NCBI GenBank assembly: GCA_019454045.1 | Contig: SKCR01017755.1 | Span: 49,754 to 113,753, forward strand | Reading direction: 5' to 3' | From: Zanthoxylum bungeanum | Taxonomy: Eukaryota; Streptophyta; Magnoliopsida; Sapindales; Rutaceae | Length of the DNA stretch: 64,000 bases | Part shown: piece by piece, positions 36,001 to 48,960 of the stretch | Position numbering within the stretch: the first letter of the stretch is position 1 | How the letters are laid out: every line of letters starts with the position of its first letter | The notes under the pieces: model-generated | Told to the model about the DNA's origin: nothing | The model's database searches: none | The model's input: only the letters and a program-made list of their open reading frames with translations | Program-made: the position numbers and the translations under genes

Positions 36001-36085
36001 ATCAGAGGACAACATTGCAGATCCACTGACGAAAGCTATCCCTCAGCAAAATTTTGAGCAACATAACTTGTCATTGAGTGACTGA
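33061..36085 (+). pseudogene. Copia pol with stops and an integrase deletion (family A)
   Basis: Protease: ILIFDSGCGTHIC with DSG kept. GAG-pre-integrase: MWHYRLGHINKIRI and CESCLLGKIPKSPFSG. Integrase: GGYEYF is joined directly to YETQVENLEKSKEF, so about 25 codons with the first catalytic Asp are missing. RSDRGGEYL (second Asp) is present. The third position reads NGVSKRRN, Glu to Lys. RT (34472-35190): WQMDVKTAFLNGNLLEDVYM and LYVDDVLLIGND, with the YVDD site intact. A one-base shift near 35190 follows. RNase H: STTEAEYIDATEAANEAVWI and LYCDNNGAIA, ending VASEDNIADPLTKAIPQQNF and a stop at 36083-36085. In-frame stops occur at 33778, 33948 and 35684, among others. Gag and pol lie in different frames. 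Confidence 0.92.
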
Positions 36086-36092
36086 CTATAGG

Positions 36093-36105
36093 ACAAGTGG
36101 GAGAT
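36093..36105 (+). other. Polypurine tract, family A
   Basis: CAAGTGGGAGAT ends one base before the 3' LTR start and is the normal copia plus-strand primer. Confidence 0.85.
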
Positions 36106-38013
36106 TGTTGGACAATTATGACCCATAGCGTCACTATTTGTAAAAGACATTGTGGTTTTTGTACAAATTAACTATGTGACAATGGAAATTGCATTTTGTC
36201 ATTTTGTAATTTGATTACTTAAATATATAATGATAAAAGTCCTTATGATTAGTTCCGGATTATTAGATATGAGAAAATATCAATCCATAAAGGTTTAATC
36301 ATTAAATATCCCTAGTCATAGTATTGACTGGACATCGATAATGCGGAATAGACTAGTATTGCACTTGTGCGTGTTATGGAAGCGTAACAGCATAGTTCTC
36401 ATATATTTAAGTATTAGATACTTATGCAAGTGTGATAGGAGGTTGTGTTTACCAATGGTATGGAAACAGCTTCGCTCTAGTTAGACCCCTCGGAATCCCA
36501 TTGGTAGTATGACTATGTGTCTATGGGAATCCGAATCAGGGTAGGTGTATTTCGTCTTAACCTGAGACTTGCATCGCTAGTACTTGCGACAATCAATACG
36601 CTTTGGTTTCGGTCGTCCAGGACTTTAACATGTTCTATGTACGCCTCTTCTGGATTTATTGAGAATCGTAGTGTATTGGGTGTGATGTCAAGACGGAAGT
36701 ATCACTTCAGTCATATGGAGATGATGATCACCCAGGGATACAAAACTGGTACTCTAATGGGTTGCAACCATCGGGATAATATGACAAGATCATGATTATC
36801 CGATTAAAGAGACTAGTTGTTTGTGATCCGATATATGCTTCGTACGGGGAAGACACTATTCCAGCCTCAGGTCTTGCATGTGACATCCGATACTAGATCG
36901 TAATACACAATACTACGTATACTACGCATGACATAGGTTATATATTCCTTTAAGAATATTTTTGGAGAATTGGGTAGGCACGGTGCTTTGCTAGAAGCCA
37001 ATCATGTCTCGTAAATCGGTAAAAACGTGGTACGAGGTACGCACGTGTTCGGATAGTCCGACGATCGGATTTACTGCCAACATATCCAGGGATCTCATGG
37101 GTCGCTTCCCGAAGGTTCACCGATGACGTATGATTCGAACATAATTAATCTAGGATTAATTGCGGAGAGATTTTATCTGGGATAAAATATTATTTGAAGA
37201 GAGAGAACGATTAATTTGGAATTAATCGATAAAATAATATATTCGATATATTAAATGAAATTAGATTTCATAACGGAATTAAAATTGGATTTTAATTCGG
37301 GCGAACGAATTAATTTAGAATTAATTCGCAAGCGACGTGAATAGTAATTTTGCTTGGCACAATTATTTAATTAAATTTGATTTAATTATGTCGCAACGGA
37401 AAAATCGTTAATTCGGAATTAACGAACCCGAGCCCGGGATGTGTTGCGGGCCCACTCGGATTTTGAATCAAATGTGGCCCACATGTCATATCACTAGTCA
37501 CATCACTTGTCACTTTATTCACTTTTTGGTGATGGAAGTAAGTGAAGACTTTTGAGATTACTTGTTTCTTACACAAGTTGAAAGGTGAATGATTTATTAC
37601 CAAATATTTGGTATATCATCATTTTGATTTTTGAAATCAAAAATATGTCAACATAACTTCATCTTCCTCTCTCTCTCATTCACGATTTTTCACTCTCTCC
37701 CTCTCCCATTTGGCTTGGCCGAAGCACACTAAAAGGAAGAAGAAAAATTGTGGTAATTTTTCTAAGTGCTAGCACACCAAAGGAATCATATAAGGTGATA
37801 GGGAAACAAATCCCAAGAGCTTGGAATCAAGATCAAAGCTTGGAGCTTGGATTCAACATTCAAAAAGGAGCTTGGAGGAACTTCTTAAAGCAAAATTTTT
37901 GTTATCAACACATCCTATATCCAATCAAAGTGAGTTTATTTCCGCTATTCTCCTTTATGTATTCACGTGTTTTATGCTTGAATTGATCTTGGGAACACCT
38001 TAGAAACCCAACA
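36106..38013 (+). repeat. Family A 3' LTR
   Basis: It is 1908 bases and matches 28084-29987, with scattered single-base changes and small indels. It has an extra copy of a short CACATCACTNGTCAC-type segment near 37485-37510. It ends CCCAACA and is followed by CAAGG. Confidence 0.94.
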
Positions 38014-38948
38014 CAAGGTGCCAACAAAATTTTCGCATATGTTTTTTCTCAATGTGCATCACAACTAGATTATGTCGCAGAGTCATACTCCCCTAGTACT
38101 CTAGCTCGAAGAAAATGCTCATTCTCGTCCAAATCAACTCTTCAGGTCAACATCTACGATGGATATCATTATTATTAGGATGCTTACAAGGCATGGTATT
38201 TGCGAGTTTCTGATGTTGGCAAAGTATGTTAAATCCAGATGAACCATCGAGCATGCTTCTTGTTTCTAGGCGACTGTTAAATAATTTACTTCTCCTCTAA
38301 GAATGACTAAGGCCTAAAAATCTTTTGTGGCCTTTATATCCAATCTTTTCCGATTGGTAATATCTGTCCAAACAACTTTGTACCAGTTGGTAATAGTTAT
38401 TCTATTTCGGTTGGTAACATCTTTCCAAGCAGTTCTAATATCATATAAATGTTTTTATTGGTCATTCGAGTACTTACTTTAATGTGGAGTAGTTTGACAA
38501 CAAAATTCAAAATCGTTATGCCAGCACCATCAAAAGGTATCTTTTTAGTTTCTTTAAGTGAATAATTAAACATTTTTTGTCTGTCTTTCTCATCCAGATG
38601 TGATGTTTATCCATAAAATATCGAACCCTGCAAGTCATGCAAAACATTAATTATATCATCATCATCATTGATGCTCGTGATAACTAGTACTAGCTTTTGA
38701 ATGAATATAATGGGAGTCGGAGTTGTATTTTTCTCCCTGGTAAACCCACGTTCAATAGGTTGCTGGAATTTCCGGCATGTATGAGTGATCCATAACTTCA
38801 CTCAAATATTTTTTTCTCTTATTCAAATAGTTATTACTTTAAAAACGCACATGACATTCCGCATCAGTAACTCATTTCGCTGTTTCCATAAATTTTTCCA
38901 CCTCTTTACGGTATTCGATACTCAATCTATTGGGCACACTCATCCAAC
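38014..38948 (-). pseudogene. CACTA transposase, part 2, and adjoining sequence
   Basis: After the CAAGG duplication the minus strand reads, over 38019-38130 and in mixed frames, FFELEY, LRHNLVVMHIEK, ICENFVGTL. These join the LLNIPGKAKD of part 1 once the copia is removed, and they match the conserved TNP2 segment before that point. From about 38230 to 38948 I see no firm domain. The minus strand has WKDVTNR- and WTDITNRKR-like words that I do not recognise. It is cut at 38949 by copia B. Confidence 0.68.
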
Positions 38949-41483
38949 TGTTAGGGTTGGTGCTCGGAGTGCCAATCTGAATCATATTTATGCCTGATTC
39001 ATGAATACGAGCAATTCTATTTTCCATAAAATTACTAATTTACTGGTAGCACATTTGTCTTTTATACACATATTCATTCTAATTATGATTGGATATTCAA
39101 TTACGATTGGATATTCAATTACGATTAGATCGAAACTGAATTTGGTTCAATGATAAGTGTATATTAGACAAAGACCCTAGGATTTACATTATAGTGCGCA
39201 GTTACAACATAGTTTGTAATTTACATTGGGAAGCACACTATAAGATGTATATCCTTAAATAAAATTCCTAGTCAAGATTTACTAACACGGGTCGGTTAGT
39301 AAAATCCGCTGAGACCAGTACATGTCGTATATCGTGACTTGGTTCGATGGTTTATCCCAATGAACCATGAGTCTCGGGAGACTCGTATAGACATGTAGGT
39401 GTTTATTTGATAAACACTGAACGACTCACTGAAGATTTCCTAATAGATGGTACACCAACATCAATAGGAATCTTCTCGAGTTGAGCGAGCATAGTGGTCC
39501 TTTGACTTGAGATACCACAGGGTGATATATGAGTTATCCTCCACACTTTGATGGCAGTCACGTCACCGATCTATTCATGATCAGACCACTGCATGTTCGT
39601 TGGGTGTCGACTGATGCTCATGATATCCAGTGTGTATCAAGATAGGATCTGTCAGTCCTGTGTACAAGGTATATGCATCCTCATGTGTTTGCGATCTAGT
39701 AAATTCATGTCCGTAGTATAACTTCGGAAATCAGTTCCGAGTGTTATTTAGAGATCGTAAATTGAAAGTCAACTATATTATACCGAATGAGTTTGACGTT
39801 TTTACCTATACCCCATGTATAATATGGATAGCCTGTGATTGAGGGATTATACGTATGTAATGTCATCGGCTTGCATAGTTTAGCGAGATTATCTATGGTT
39901 GTCATAATCCATGAGTGGGTGGATTATGGACACGAAATTGGATTTCGTGACGGATAAACCTAAACTTAGATAGTCCCACAATATAAAGTGTACTCGTTGA
40001 GCACTTGGGCAACGCGATATGAATAATACGGATTATTTATAATACTTCATCGGATTAAATGAGTTAATTTGAATCGTTTAATCGGTTAAACGATAACACA
40101 TGAATTATGGGATTTTGGCCATTTAATAATTATTGTGTATAAGTATTTGATACATAATACGATTAGATATACATTAATTATTCGTCAAATGAGATTTTGA
40201 CAAATGCCATAAATATATGTATTTGTTATTTATTGTAAATAAAAATATATATATAATAATAATTATATTAACTGATTATTTGGATATTTAATTGTTAAAT
40301 ATTTAAATGATTAATTAATAAACTTTTTTCATAAATGTTATGAAATTTGTCTAATCATTATTTGTACACATGGCATGATTTTATTAAGCCAAAGGTGTGT
40401 AAATTTGATTGGCCACCAAAAAGCTTAATATTTAATTAATTGATTTAATTTTTACAAAATGCAAAAATTGCCCTTGAAGTCGGTCATCTTCCTATTAATT
40501 TAGAAAATTATTTTCTTTATGAATTCTTCATCTACCATGGCCGAATAAGCATACCAAAATGGGTCTCAAATTTTATTTGAAGAGTACATGAAGAAATGAA
40601 GGAAAATCAAGAAAAAAAGCTTAAGAAACAAGGGATTAAAGGTAATCTACTTTAACCTTAAGCTTGGAAATTTAGTTTCTTATTTTTTGATGATCTAGAA
40701 AGGTTCTAGGGTTCCTTTAATTCTGAAAAATTGGGGCCTTTGGTTGTGGATGATGAATTGGAAGTGTTGATGCATGTGTGAAGTAGATTTGGTTGATATT
40801 ATTGTAATATTTATCCAATTTGTTCATTTGATGACATGTTTCCATTCTAGAATGTTATGACCACTCTTGTATTGCCTAGAATTATTCTTGGGTGGTTCAT
40901 GTGTGGTTACTTGAATTGGTGTTGAGATTAATTTGATTAATCTTGAAAAAAATGGATTTAAAGCATGAAATTTGGCATTTTTCTGTTCTGGATCAGACCT
41001 AGAGTTTATTCTATTTTGGTGATGAAAATTATGTCTTGTGAATGTATTGGATGTGTTTTGGGAGTTGGAACAATTGCCGAAAAGTGTTTCGGAATTGAAA
41101 TAAGCGAAAACGGCCAAAAACGGTGTTACCGGGTGACCTTTGAGCCAACCGGGTGATGGCTATCCAAACAGTGAATTTGTCACAGTTCGGGCAGCCCATG
41201 AACTGCCCTAACACTATTGGGGCTGACCTGGGTAGTCCCCATAAGTGTTGATTGGTCGGTTCGGTCAAAAACGCGTTTTGCGGAAAAATATTTTCATAAA
41301 ATTTTCGTGACGTTTCTTTGTTATTTATGTCGTTATTTGACATCGAATAAATTGGTTTAGGTGAAATATGAATAGATTATTCATATTAGATATTGAATAA
41401 TGTATTCGGTAATTTGAAAAGTTTTAAATTACGATTTCTCCCGAACCGCGCTTCCGCCGCGCCCTTCGCCCGAAACCCTAACA
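38949..41483 (+). repeat. Copia B 5' LTR
   Basis: It begins TGTTAGGGTTGGTGCTCGGA and ends CGAAACCCTAACA. It has an extra copy of an 18-base segment (GATTGGATATTCAATTAC, about 39079-39128) compared with the 3' LTR. Confidence 0.92.
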
Positions 41484-41487
41484 AAAA

Positions 41488-41499
41488 TGGTATCATAGC
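41488..41499 (+). other. Primer-binding site (initiator Met tRNA), one mismatch
   Basis: TGGTATCATAGC differs from the consensus TGGTATCAGAGC at one base. It begins five bases after the LTR end. Confidence 0.82.
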
Positions 41500-42400
41500 A
41501 GGTCTGATGCTTCATCCATTACATTATTCATGCTTGATATTTGATATTTAATCCAATTTTAATGTTCACACATGCATATTATCTATATATGTTTCTTGAC
41601 TTTTCGGTTCTACGCTAATGGAAATGTGACGTAAATTTAATGGTTAAATTGAGTTATGTTTTCTATAGGTAGAATTGAATTGTTTAGAAAATTATTTAGA
41701 TTAAAATTCTTTATTTGATGTGGAACAACGCTTCCTTGAGGAAAATCCCTGCTTAAAATAAGGCTGTAAAGTGATGTGTATTGGATACATGTTTCTTGGT
41801 CCGTCTTGTCAGTATGGTTTTTGGGTATCTTTCTATAACTGCATTCGAAATCGTGCCAAAGCTGTGAGGGTGTAGGTTATGGGATTTTATCCATGCCGGT
41901 TGTATATTGATACTAGACAAATTCAAGTGAAAGTGGAAATCCTGAATGTGCCAAAGCTGCCAGGACTACATCGGTAGCTTGAATTTGTCATTGACAAGTG
42001 AAGCCTTGATACGCCTCCTTGTGAACGTGCCAAAGTTGTCATAATGAGAAACGGTCAGGACCAAAACCAAGAGTCACTGGTGAGTGATTGACAATGGGTT
42101 GTCTACCTAATGAATATACATATGCGAGATCGTGCCAAAGCTGTGAGTCGAAATATATTCATGGGATCCTACTCTTACTATGGAATTCGATTTAATTATC
42201 GAATTCCCGTTGCCCGTTGGGGATTACGGTATTACGAAAAGTAGTGGGAAACACTGCTGGGTTAAAAATCCATAACTAAGGCAATGCATAATTTTATGGA
42301 ATTTTCTGCTTCGTTTTCCTTTTATTCTATATTGTTTATAGAATTATACTTCTAATCCACTGCATAGCATATTATTTGAATATATTTTCTGACTTTACTT
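41500..42400 (+). other. Copia B leader with four loop-motif hairpins
   Basis: The GTGCCAAAGCTGT motif occurs at 41853, 41949, 42027 (GTGCCAAAGTTGT) and 42132. Arms: (1) weak, ATAAC 41835-41839 with GTTAT 41876-41880. (2) GACAAATTCAAG 41916-41927 with CTTGAATTTGTC 41978-41989, perfect over 12 bases, and inner TCCTG/CAGGA. (3) TTGTGA 42019-42024 with TCATAA 42039-42044 (one G-U). (4) ATGAATATA 42110-42118 with TATATTCAT 42154-42162. The series matches that of element C in order and spacing. Confidence 0.75.
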
Positions 42401-45400
42401 ATGGTTGCGTATTTCTAGAATAGGTTCTAGAAAGACAGTAGACTTGGATATTGTTAGATTAGTTGAAACCATCGGGAACTGTTGTTCCGGTTTTCTTGAA
42501 AATCAAGATGGTTAGTGACTTAGTTACTAAGTCACAATAGGTAATCTAAATAGATATATGCTTTAGGATATTGTTCTAGAAAGAATAGTTTCTTATGCAG
42601 TAAGAATTGACACAAATTAGTTCATGTCTCGAGATTCTTGACTGGCATTAGGAAAATCCCATTAGTATTTGTTTATCTTATAATGACGTTTCTTGGCTTT
42701 AGTGACTTTTAGAAGTCACGTGTCTGACACAGTTTGCTAATCAATCATTTGCAATTGTTGTGAATAATTGAACGCAAATTGTAAAGCTAAAGAAAGGAGA
42801 TGTGTATAGTTGTGTATAAAGAATATCGATTCTCACAATACGACAACTATAGGTATTGGATACCGGATCTCCCGTCTAGTTAATTAAAATAATGTTTAAT
42901 GATTGTTTTGATATTTGATATCAGAACTTGTGACTATTGGATAGTTACTTGTTCATTATACAAAGTTGTTACATATTTTAATATGACTAGTAGTGTCATT
43001 AATGAAAAGATAAACATTAAGAAAATGTTCGGTTAACTTAATAACTTAGAAAAGTGTTTTATAAGATTTTATCATATTAGCATTATATGTTTATTCTGTA
43101 TGGTAAAAGATGGTCTGATACGAGTTCACACCATATATCCTTATTCATTTAATGAATATTGTATTCAGGATGTGATTAAATCTTATTTAACCAATGATCG
43201 TCATTGGACCACAAGATTTATTAGACTAATACATTGGATGTATGTAATTTAATGATTTAGTAATTACCTTAGATAGTTTTCTTTACTTCGTAACTTAGTT
43301 AATGAATTGTCATGACTTAGTTGCGTGTTTCTAAGAGAACATGTTGAACGTCTTGAATTGTTCGAGAACTTTCAATATGTTTCTAATGAAACGCAGATAG
43401 AATATTTTGAATGGTTCAAAGATATTCTATTTGTAGTGTTGAAAACTATATCTTCAAAATTCATTGTGAATCTTTGAATTGTTCAAAGATGTTTGATATG
43501 ATCAAACACATGAATTTAAGGCAATTAGTTTTAAAGTTATTTAATGAATGTGATTCTTACTCAATATTAAACTTCCACGATTCCATCTTGATGGAATTGG
43601 TCAGTGGGAGTAATTGAATCTTATATGATTTGATTTGTTGATATTGAGTATTACCGAATTATTTTTCAATACTCTTTGGGTTATGCTCCAGTAACACTAA
43701 TTCATCTCCTTAATTTAGGTTCCATTCGTTCCTACAGTTACATATATGATATGTATAGTAGAAAATTCGAATATTGAAAAATTTGAGATTTGGATCTTTC
43801 TTTTATATAATGGTTATATAATTGAAAGTACTTCTGCTTCGGAGGTACGAGTGAATGGTTTATCATTTATTCAATTTAATGGAATATTGTATTCTGTTTG
43901 ATAGAATATCTTTTCTACGATCCCGAGTAATAAAATTGTTTTATTACTTGGTATGTTAAGATTGGATGTTGACGATTGCAGAAAAGACTTGACTTATAGA
44001 AGTCAAATATGAGAGTGATAAACTGAAATGGAACTACGTAATTGATTAGATGAAAATACCCTTAGTCAACTTCCATATAAGTCCAATAGGATGTCAGAAT
44101 CATTTGCGAAGTATTTGATACTTAATGATTCTGTTGTTTTCTTATCGAAGAAAATAATCATGTAACTTATAGTGGGAGCGATATTTGATATCGATTTCGA
44201 AAATTATCATTGAACCATAGATCTAAAATTGTTCCTAGCTTACTACGATCAAGTTTTAACTTGATTAGGCTTTTGTTATGAATCGTTCATAAAATGTGCA
44301 AATTATTTACGCAGTAAAAGCTAAGTGACCTTGATAAAGGTTTGACCTTTATAGTATGATCATGAGCAAGGTTATCATCAGTAATATATTGTAGATTCTA
44401 AGAATACCGGTCTCTAGTTGCACTAATTGAACAGTTAAAGATTTGTTGGTTAATGTTGATATTAAACAGTGTATTTTGGCTAAAGAATGCAAAGTGGCGT
44501 TCCTGAATGTTTTCTTCGAATGAGAAATTTGTTGTGGTTTCTTTGTTTGAAGAGTTCATTCTAGAATGGCCCTAGAGTTTGTATTCTGCTAAGATCACAG
44601 TTTGATATATTAGCTTATAGAGCCTATTGTAGACTTAAATAAGCTTTCCGGAAATTCGTGCTCTCTAATTTTGATTACAGTCAGATTGTCTGATTTTATC
44701 AAAGCGTAGAGAATACAAATTTGTTAGTAGGGTCAGTGGGAGCGTACAAATTTCTTTATAAGATTATATATCCTAACGACATTATCATTATTAAAGTAAT
44801 AATGAAATGTTTGTATAGTAAAACGTTTACTTAAGTCTTTTTTTTTCTCCGTGTAAGCAGTGGGAGTAGTTTCTATTATACTTGATATAAAGTTTTATAT
44901 ATGATATAAAATAAGAGACTTGTGAGAAACTCTCATTAGTCGCGTATTAGATATGATCTAATAAAGGACACGGTAAAACTATCTGTATGACAGTTAATAT
45001 AATTGTTTGACAGTTAACGTGTCTTTTATATATTATATTCATCTTTCGTAAAGGATGATTCCTTTGTCGAAAGATAGATTGATTGGAATGTCTAGTCAAT
45101 CCTATGCAACATAGGATGATGACGTAATGAATAATATATTATGTGCGATTAAAGATATCAATTTAATCGTAATTGTTACGAGTTATTTTGATATGATGCA
45201 GACCATATGGTGGATCTTGAAATATGTTCTTTGTTATCTTAGAGATATTAAGAATGGGTTTCTTATTCATGGAGAATTTAGTCTGCAACCATAAGGTCAG
45301 ATTAGTTTTGATCCTAACAGATGGTCTATGTCATATAAAGTCAGAAAAGATGCAGTGGGAGTGTCACCGTTGATTCTACTAAATTAGTGGAATCAGTTGC

Positions 45401-45775
45401 AACTTATGAAGTATTGACTAATGAAGTTGCATAGTGACCATCTAGATTAGAAGTTTTATATTAGTGTAGTGCTTGCGGTTGTCTCATAGTATTTGGTTTT
45501 GATCTCTAAATACATAGACAACTCAGTAGCTATAGCACAATACTGATATAGTGTCTGAGTCATATTAATGTGGAATTTGGATTCTACAAAATATGAATGA
45601 TGCTGGTTAAGAAAAATGATTGAGTTTGTTGGATGGACTCAATTTGTTAAAGCGGGCTTACTTGTTGTTGCCTACCTTTTGAGTGCAAGGTGAGCTCTTG
45701 AGGGCCACGGTATGTGCTACACATTAAGATGTGTATATGATACTGTGGATTGGCACTAGAGCAAGTGGGAAAAAT
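42401..45775 (+). pseudogene. Heavily decayed copia gag-pol remnant (element B)
   Basis: There is no open frame, but short stretches align by eye with copia RT. GCAAAGTGGCGTTCCTGAAT near 44490 corresponds to the 'DVKTAFLNG' region. GGGTCAGTGGGAGCGT near 44730 corresponds to the 'KVSGS' stretch before YVDD. GTTGATTCTACTAAATTAG near 45370 resembles the RNase H 'DSTTEAEY' region. The interior therefore looks like an old pol riddled with indels. Gag was not identified. The last bases, GAGCAAGTGGGAAAAAT (45759-45775), form the purine tract. Confidence 0.5.
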
Positions 45776-48308
45776 TGTTAGGGTTGGTGCTCGGAGTGCC
45801 AATCCAGATCGTATTTATGTCTGATTCATTAATACGAGCAATTCTATTTTCCATAATATTACTAATTTAATGGTAGCACCATTGTCTTTTATACATATAT
45901 TCGATCTAATTATGATTGGATATTCAATTACGATTAGATTGAAACTGAATCTGGTTCAGTGATACGTGTATATTAGACAAAGACCCTAGGATTTACAATA
46001 TAGTGCGCAGTTACAACGTAGTTTGTAATTGACATTGGGAAGCACACTATAAGATGTATATCCTTAAATAAAGTTCCTGGTCAAGATTTACTAACACGGG
46101 TCGGTTAGTAAAATCCGCTGAGACCAGTACATGTCGTATATCGTGACTTGGTCCGATGGTTTATCCCAATGAACCATGAGTCTCAGGAGACTCGTATAGA
46201 CATGTAGGTGTTTATTTGATAAACACTGAACGACTCACTGAAGATTTCCTAATAGATGGTACACCAACGTCAATAGGAATATTCTCGAGTTGAGCGAGCA
46301 TAGTGGTCCTTTGACTTGAGATACCACAGTGGGATATATGAGTTATCCTCCACACTTTGATGGCAGTCACGTCACCGATCTATTCATGATCAGACCTCCG
46401 CCTGTTCGTTGGGTGTGGACTGATGCTCATGATATCCAGTGCCTATCAAGATAGGATCCGCCAGTCCTGTGTATAGGGCATATGCATCCTCACGTGTTTG
46501 CGATCTAGTAAATCCATGGCTGTAGTATAACTTCAGAAATCAGTTCCGAGTGTTATTTAGAGATCATAAATTGAAAGTCGACTATATTATACCGAACGGG
46601 TTTGATATTTTTATCTATACCCCATGTATAATATGAATAGCCTGTGACGGGGGGATTATACGTATGTAATGACCTCGGCTTGCATAGTTTATCGAGATTA
46701 TCGGAGGTCGTCATAATCCATAAGTTGGTGGATTATGGACACGGATTTGGAATTCATGACGGATAAACCTAAACTTAGAGAGTCCCACAATATGAAGTCT
46801 ACTCGTTGAGCACTTGGGCAACGCGATATGAATAATATGGATTATTCATAATACTTCATCGGATTAAATGAGTTAATTCAAATCGTTTAATCGGTTAAAA
46901 GATAACACATTCATTAAGGGATTTTGGCCATTTAATAATTATTGTGTATATGTATTTGATACATAATACGATTAGATACACATTAATTATTCGTCAAATG
47001 AGATTTTGACACATGCCATAAATATATGTATTTGTTATTTATTGTAAATAAAAATAAAAATATAATAATAATTATATTAATTGATTATTTGGATATTTAA
47101 TTGTTAAATATTTAAATGATTAATTAATAATCTTTTTTCATAAATGTTATGAAATTTGTCTAATTATTATTTGTACACATGGCATGATTTTATTAAGCCA
47201 AAGGTGTGTAAATTTGATTGGCCACCAAAAAGCTTAATATTTAATTAATTGATTTAATTTTTACAAAATGCCAAAATTGCCTTTGAAGTCGGTCATCTTC
47301 CTATTAATTTAGAAATTTGTTTTCTTTAACAATTCTTCATCTACCATGGCCGAATAAGCATACCAAAATGGGTCTCAAATTTGCTTTGAAGAATCCATCA
47401 AGAAATGAAGGAAAATCAAGAAGAAAAAAAAGGCTTAAGAAACCAGGGATTAAAGGTAATCTACTTTAACCTTAAGCTTGGAAATTTAGTCTCTTATTTC
47501 TTAATGATCTAGAAAGGTTCTAGGGTTCCTTTAATTCTGAAAAATTGGGGCCTTTGGTTGTGGATGATGAATTGGAAGTGTTGATGCATGTGTGAAGTAG
47601 ATTCGGTTGATATTATTGTACTATTTGTCCAATTTGTTCATTAGATGACATGTTGTCATTCTAGAGTGTTATGACCCCTCTTGTAATGCCTAAAATTGTT
47701 CTTGGGTGGTTCATGTGTGGTGACTTGAATTGGTGTTGAGATTAATTTGATTAATCTTGGAAAAATTGGATTTAAAGCATGAAATTTGGCATTTTTCTGT
47801 TCTGGATCAGACCTGGAGTTTATTATGTTTTGGTGATGATGATATCTTGTGAATGTATTGGATGTATTTTGGGAGTTTGAACAATTGCCGGAAAGTGTTT
47901 CGGAGTTGAAATAATCGAAAACAGCCAAAAACGATGTTACCGGGTGACTTTTGAGCCAACCGGATAATGATTGTCCAAACAGTGAATTTGTCAATGTTCG
48001 GGCAGCCCATTAACTGCCCTAACACTATTGGGGCTGACCTGGGCAGTCCCTATAAGTGTTGAGTGGTCGGTTCGGTCAAAAATGTGTTTTGCGTCATTTT
48101 ACGGAAAAAAAAAACGTTTTCTTAAAAGTTTCGCGATGTTTCTTAGTTATTTATGTCGTTATTTGATATCGAATAAATTGGTTTAGGTGAAATATGAATA
48201 AATTATTCATATTAGATATCGAATAATTTATTGGTAATTTGAAAAGTTTTAAATTATGATTTCGCCCGAACCGCGCTTTCATCGCGCCCTTCGCCCGAAA
48301 CCCCAACA
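45776..48308 (+). repeat. Copia B 3' LTR
   Basis: It is 2533 bases, alignable to the 5' LTR throughout with scattered differences. It begins TGTTAGGGTTGGTGCTCGGA and ends CGAAACCCCAACA, followed by the CCAAC duplication. Confidence 0.92.
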
Positions 48309-48313
48309 CCAAC

Positions 48314-48960
48314 TTCTATCCATATTAACAAAATATATACAAAAATATAATAAAATGATCAATTAATTAAAATTAATGTATATACAATATTCACTTAACA
48401 ATTAAATAGATATCCAAAATCAAACCCTATACATACTTATCCAAAATCAAATTAATCATATTAATTATATGCACTATCAATTAAATACATAAACTAAATA
48501 TTTAACTAATTAATTCTAAACCATCATTTTAGGGGTTTTACTCAAAATACATAATGGGTAAATAAATTATTAGAGTAATTGAGATTATATACACCACCAA
48601 TTCAATTCATAAACTAAATATTTACCTAATTAAATTTCAAACCCTCATTTTAGGGGATTTAGTAAAAAAAAAATACATAATGGATAAACAAATTACTACA
48701 ATAATAGTGATACATTAGAGAAAATATATATTTTAATTAGCTTAGTGTTGGATTGGGGTCGAAAATGGTGAAAATGTGTATTTTTGATGTGGGTCATTTA
48801 GGATATGAAGAAGGAAGAAGAAGAAGATGGGGGTTGTGGGTAGATAAGGATTTTCAAATGTTTTTTAACGTCGTCAGAAATAGTCTACGCTAATACGTTT
48901 AGCGTCACTACTTAAATAGGTACGCTAAAATATTATTGAATTATTGCATGTTCACGTGAT
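48314..48960. other. AT-rich non-coding flank, possibly a CACTA end
   Basis: No gene is seen. A direct repeat of about 118 bases occurs twice (about 48475-48712), each copy with CATAAACTAAATATTTA and CATTTTAGGGG. Near the right end (48885-48950) TACGCTAA, TTTAGCGTCACTAC and TACGCTAAA recur in both orientations. Short repeats of this kind are typical just inside CACTA ends, and the CACTA transposase lies to the left on the minus strand, so this may be its 5' end. No clear 3-base duplication was identified. Confidence 0.35.

Larger units (their letters stand above)
28084..38013 (+). mobile_element. Complete copia retrotransposon, family A (9.93 kb)
   Basis: It has two LTRs of 1904 and 1908 bases, both TGTTGG...CCAACA, a primer-binding site, a 2.2 kb leader, gag, pol and a polypurine tract. 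A 5-base duplication CAAGG flanks it. The order protease, integrase, RT, RNase H is Ty1/copia. The two LTRs are very similar by eye. Gag has four in-frame stops and pol has several stops, a deletion in integrase and frameshifts, so the copy is not autonomous. It sits inside the CACTA transposase gene. Confidence 0.95.
38949..48308 (+). mobile_element. Copia retrotransposon B (9.36 kb), decayed interior
   Basis: LTRs of 2535 and 2533 bases (TGTTAGGGTTGG...CTAACA/CCAACA) flank 4.3 kb. An exact 5-base duplication CCAAC lies at 38944-38948 and 48309-48313. It has a primer-binding site, a leader with hairpin repeats and a purine tract. The interior has no frame longer than about 70 codons, but remnants of RT can be aligned. 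The LTRs are much better preserved relative to each other than pol is relative to other copias. That suggests the copy moved with proteins made elsewhere. Confidence 0.9.
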
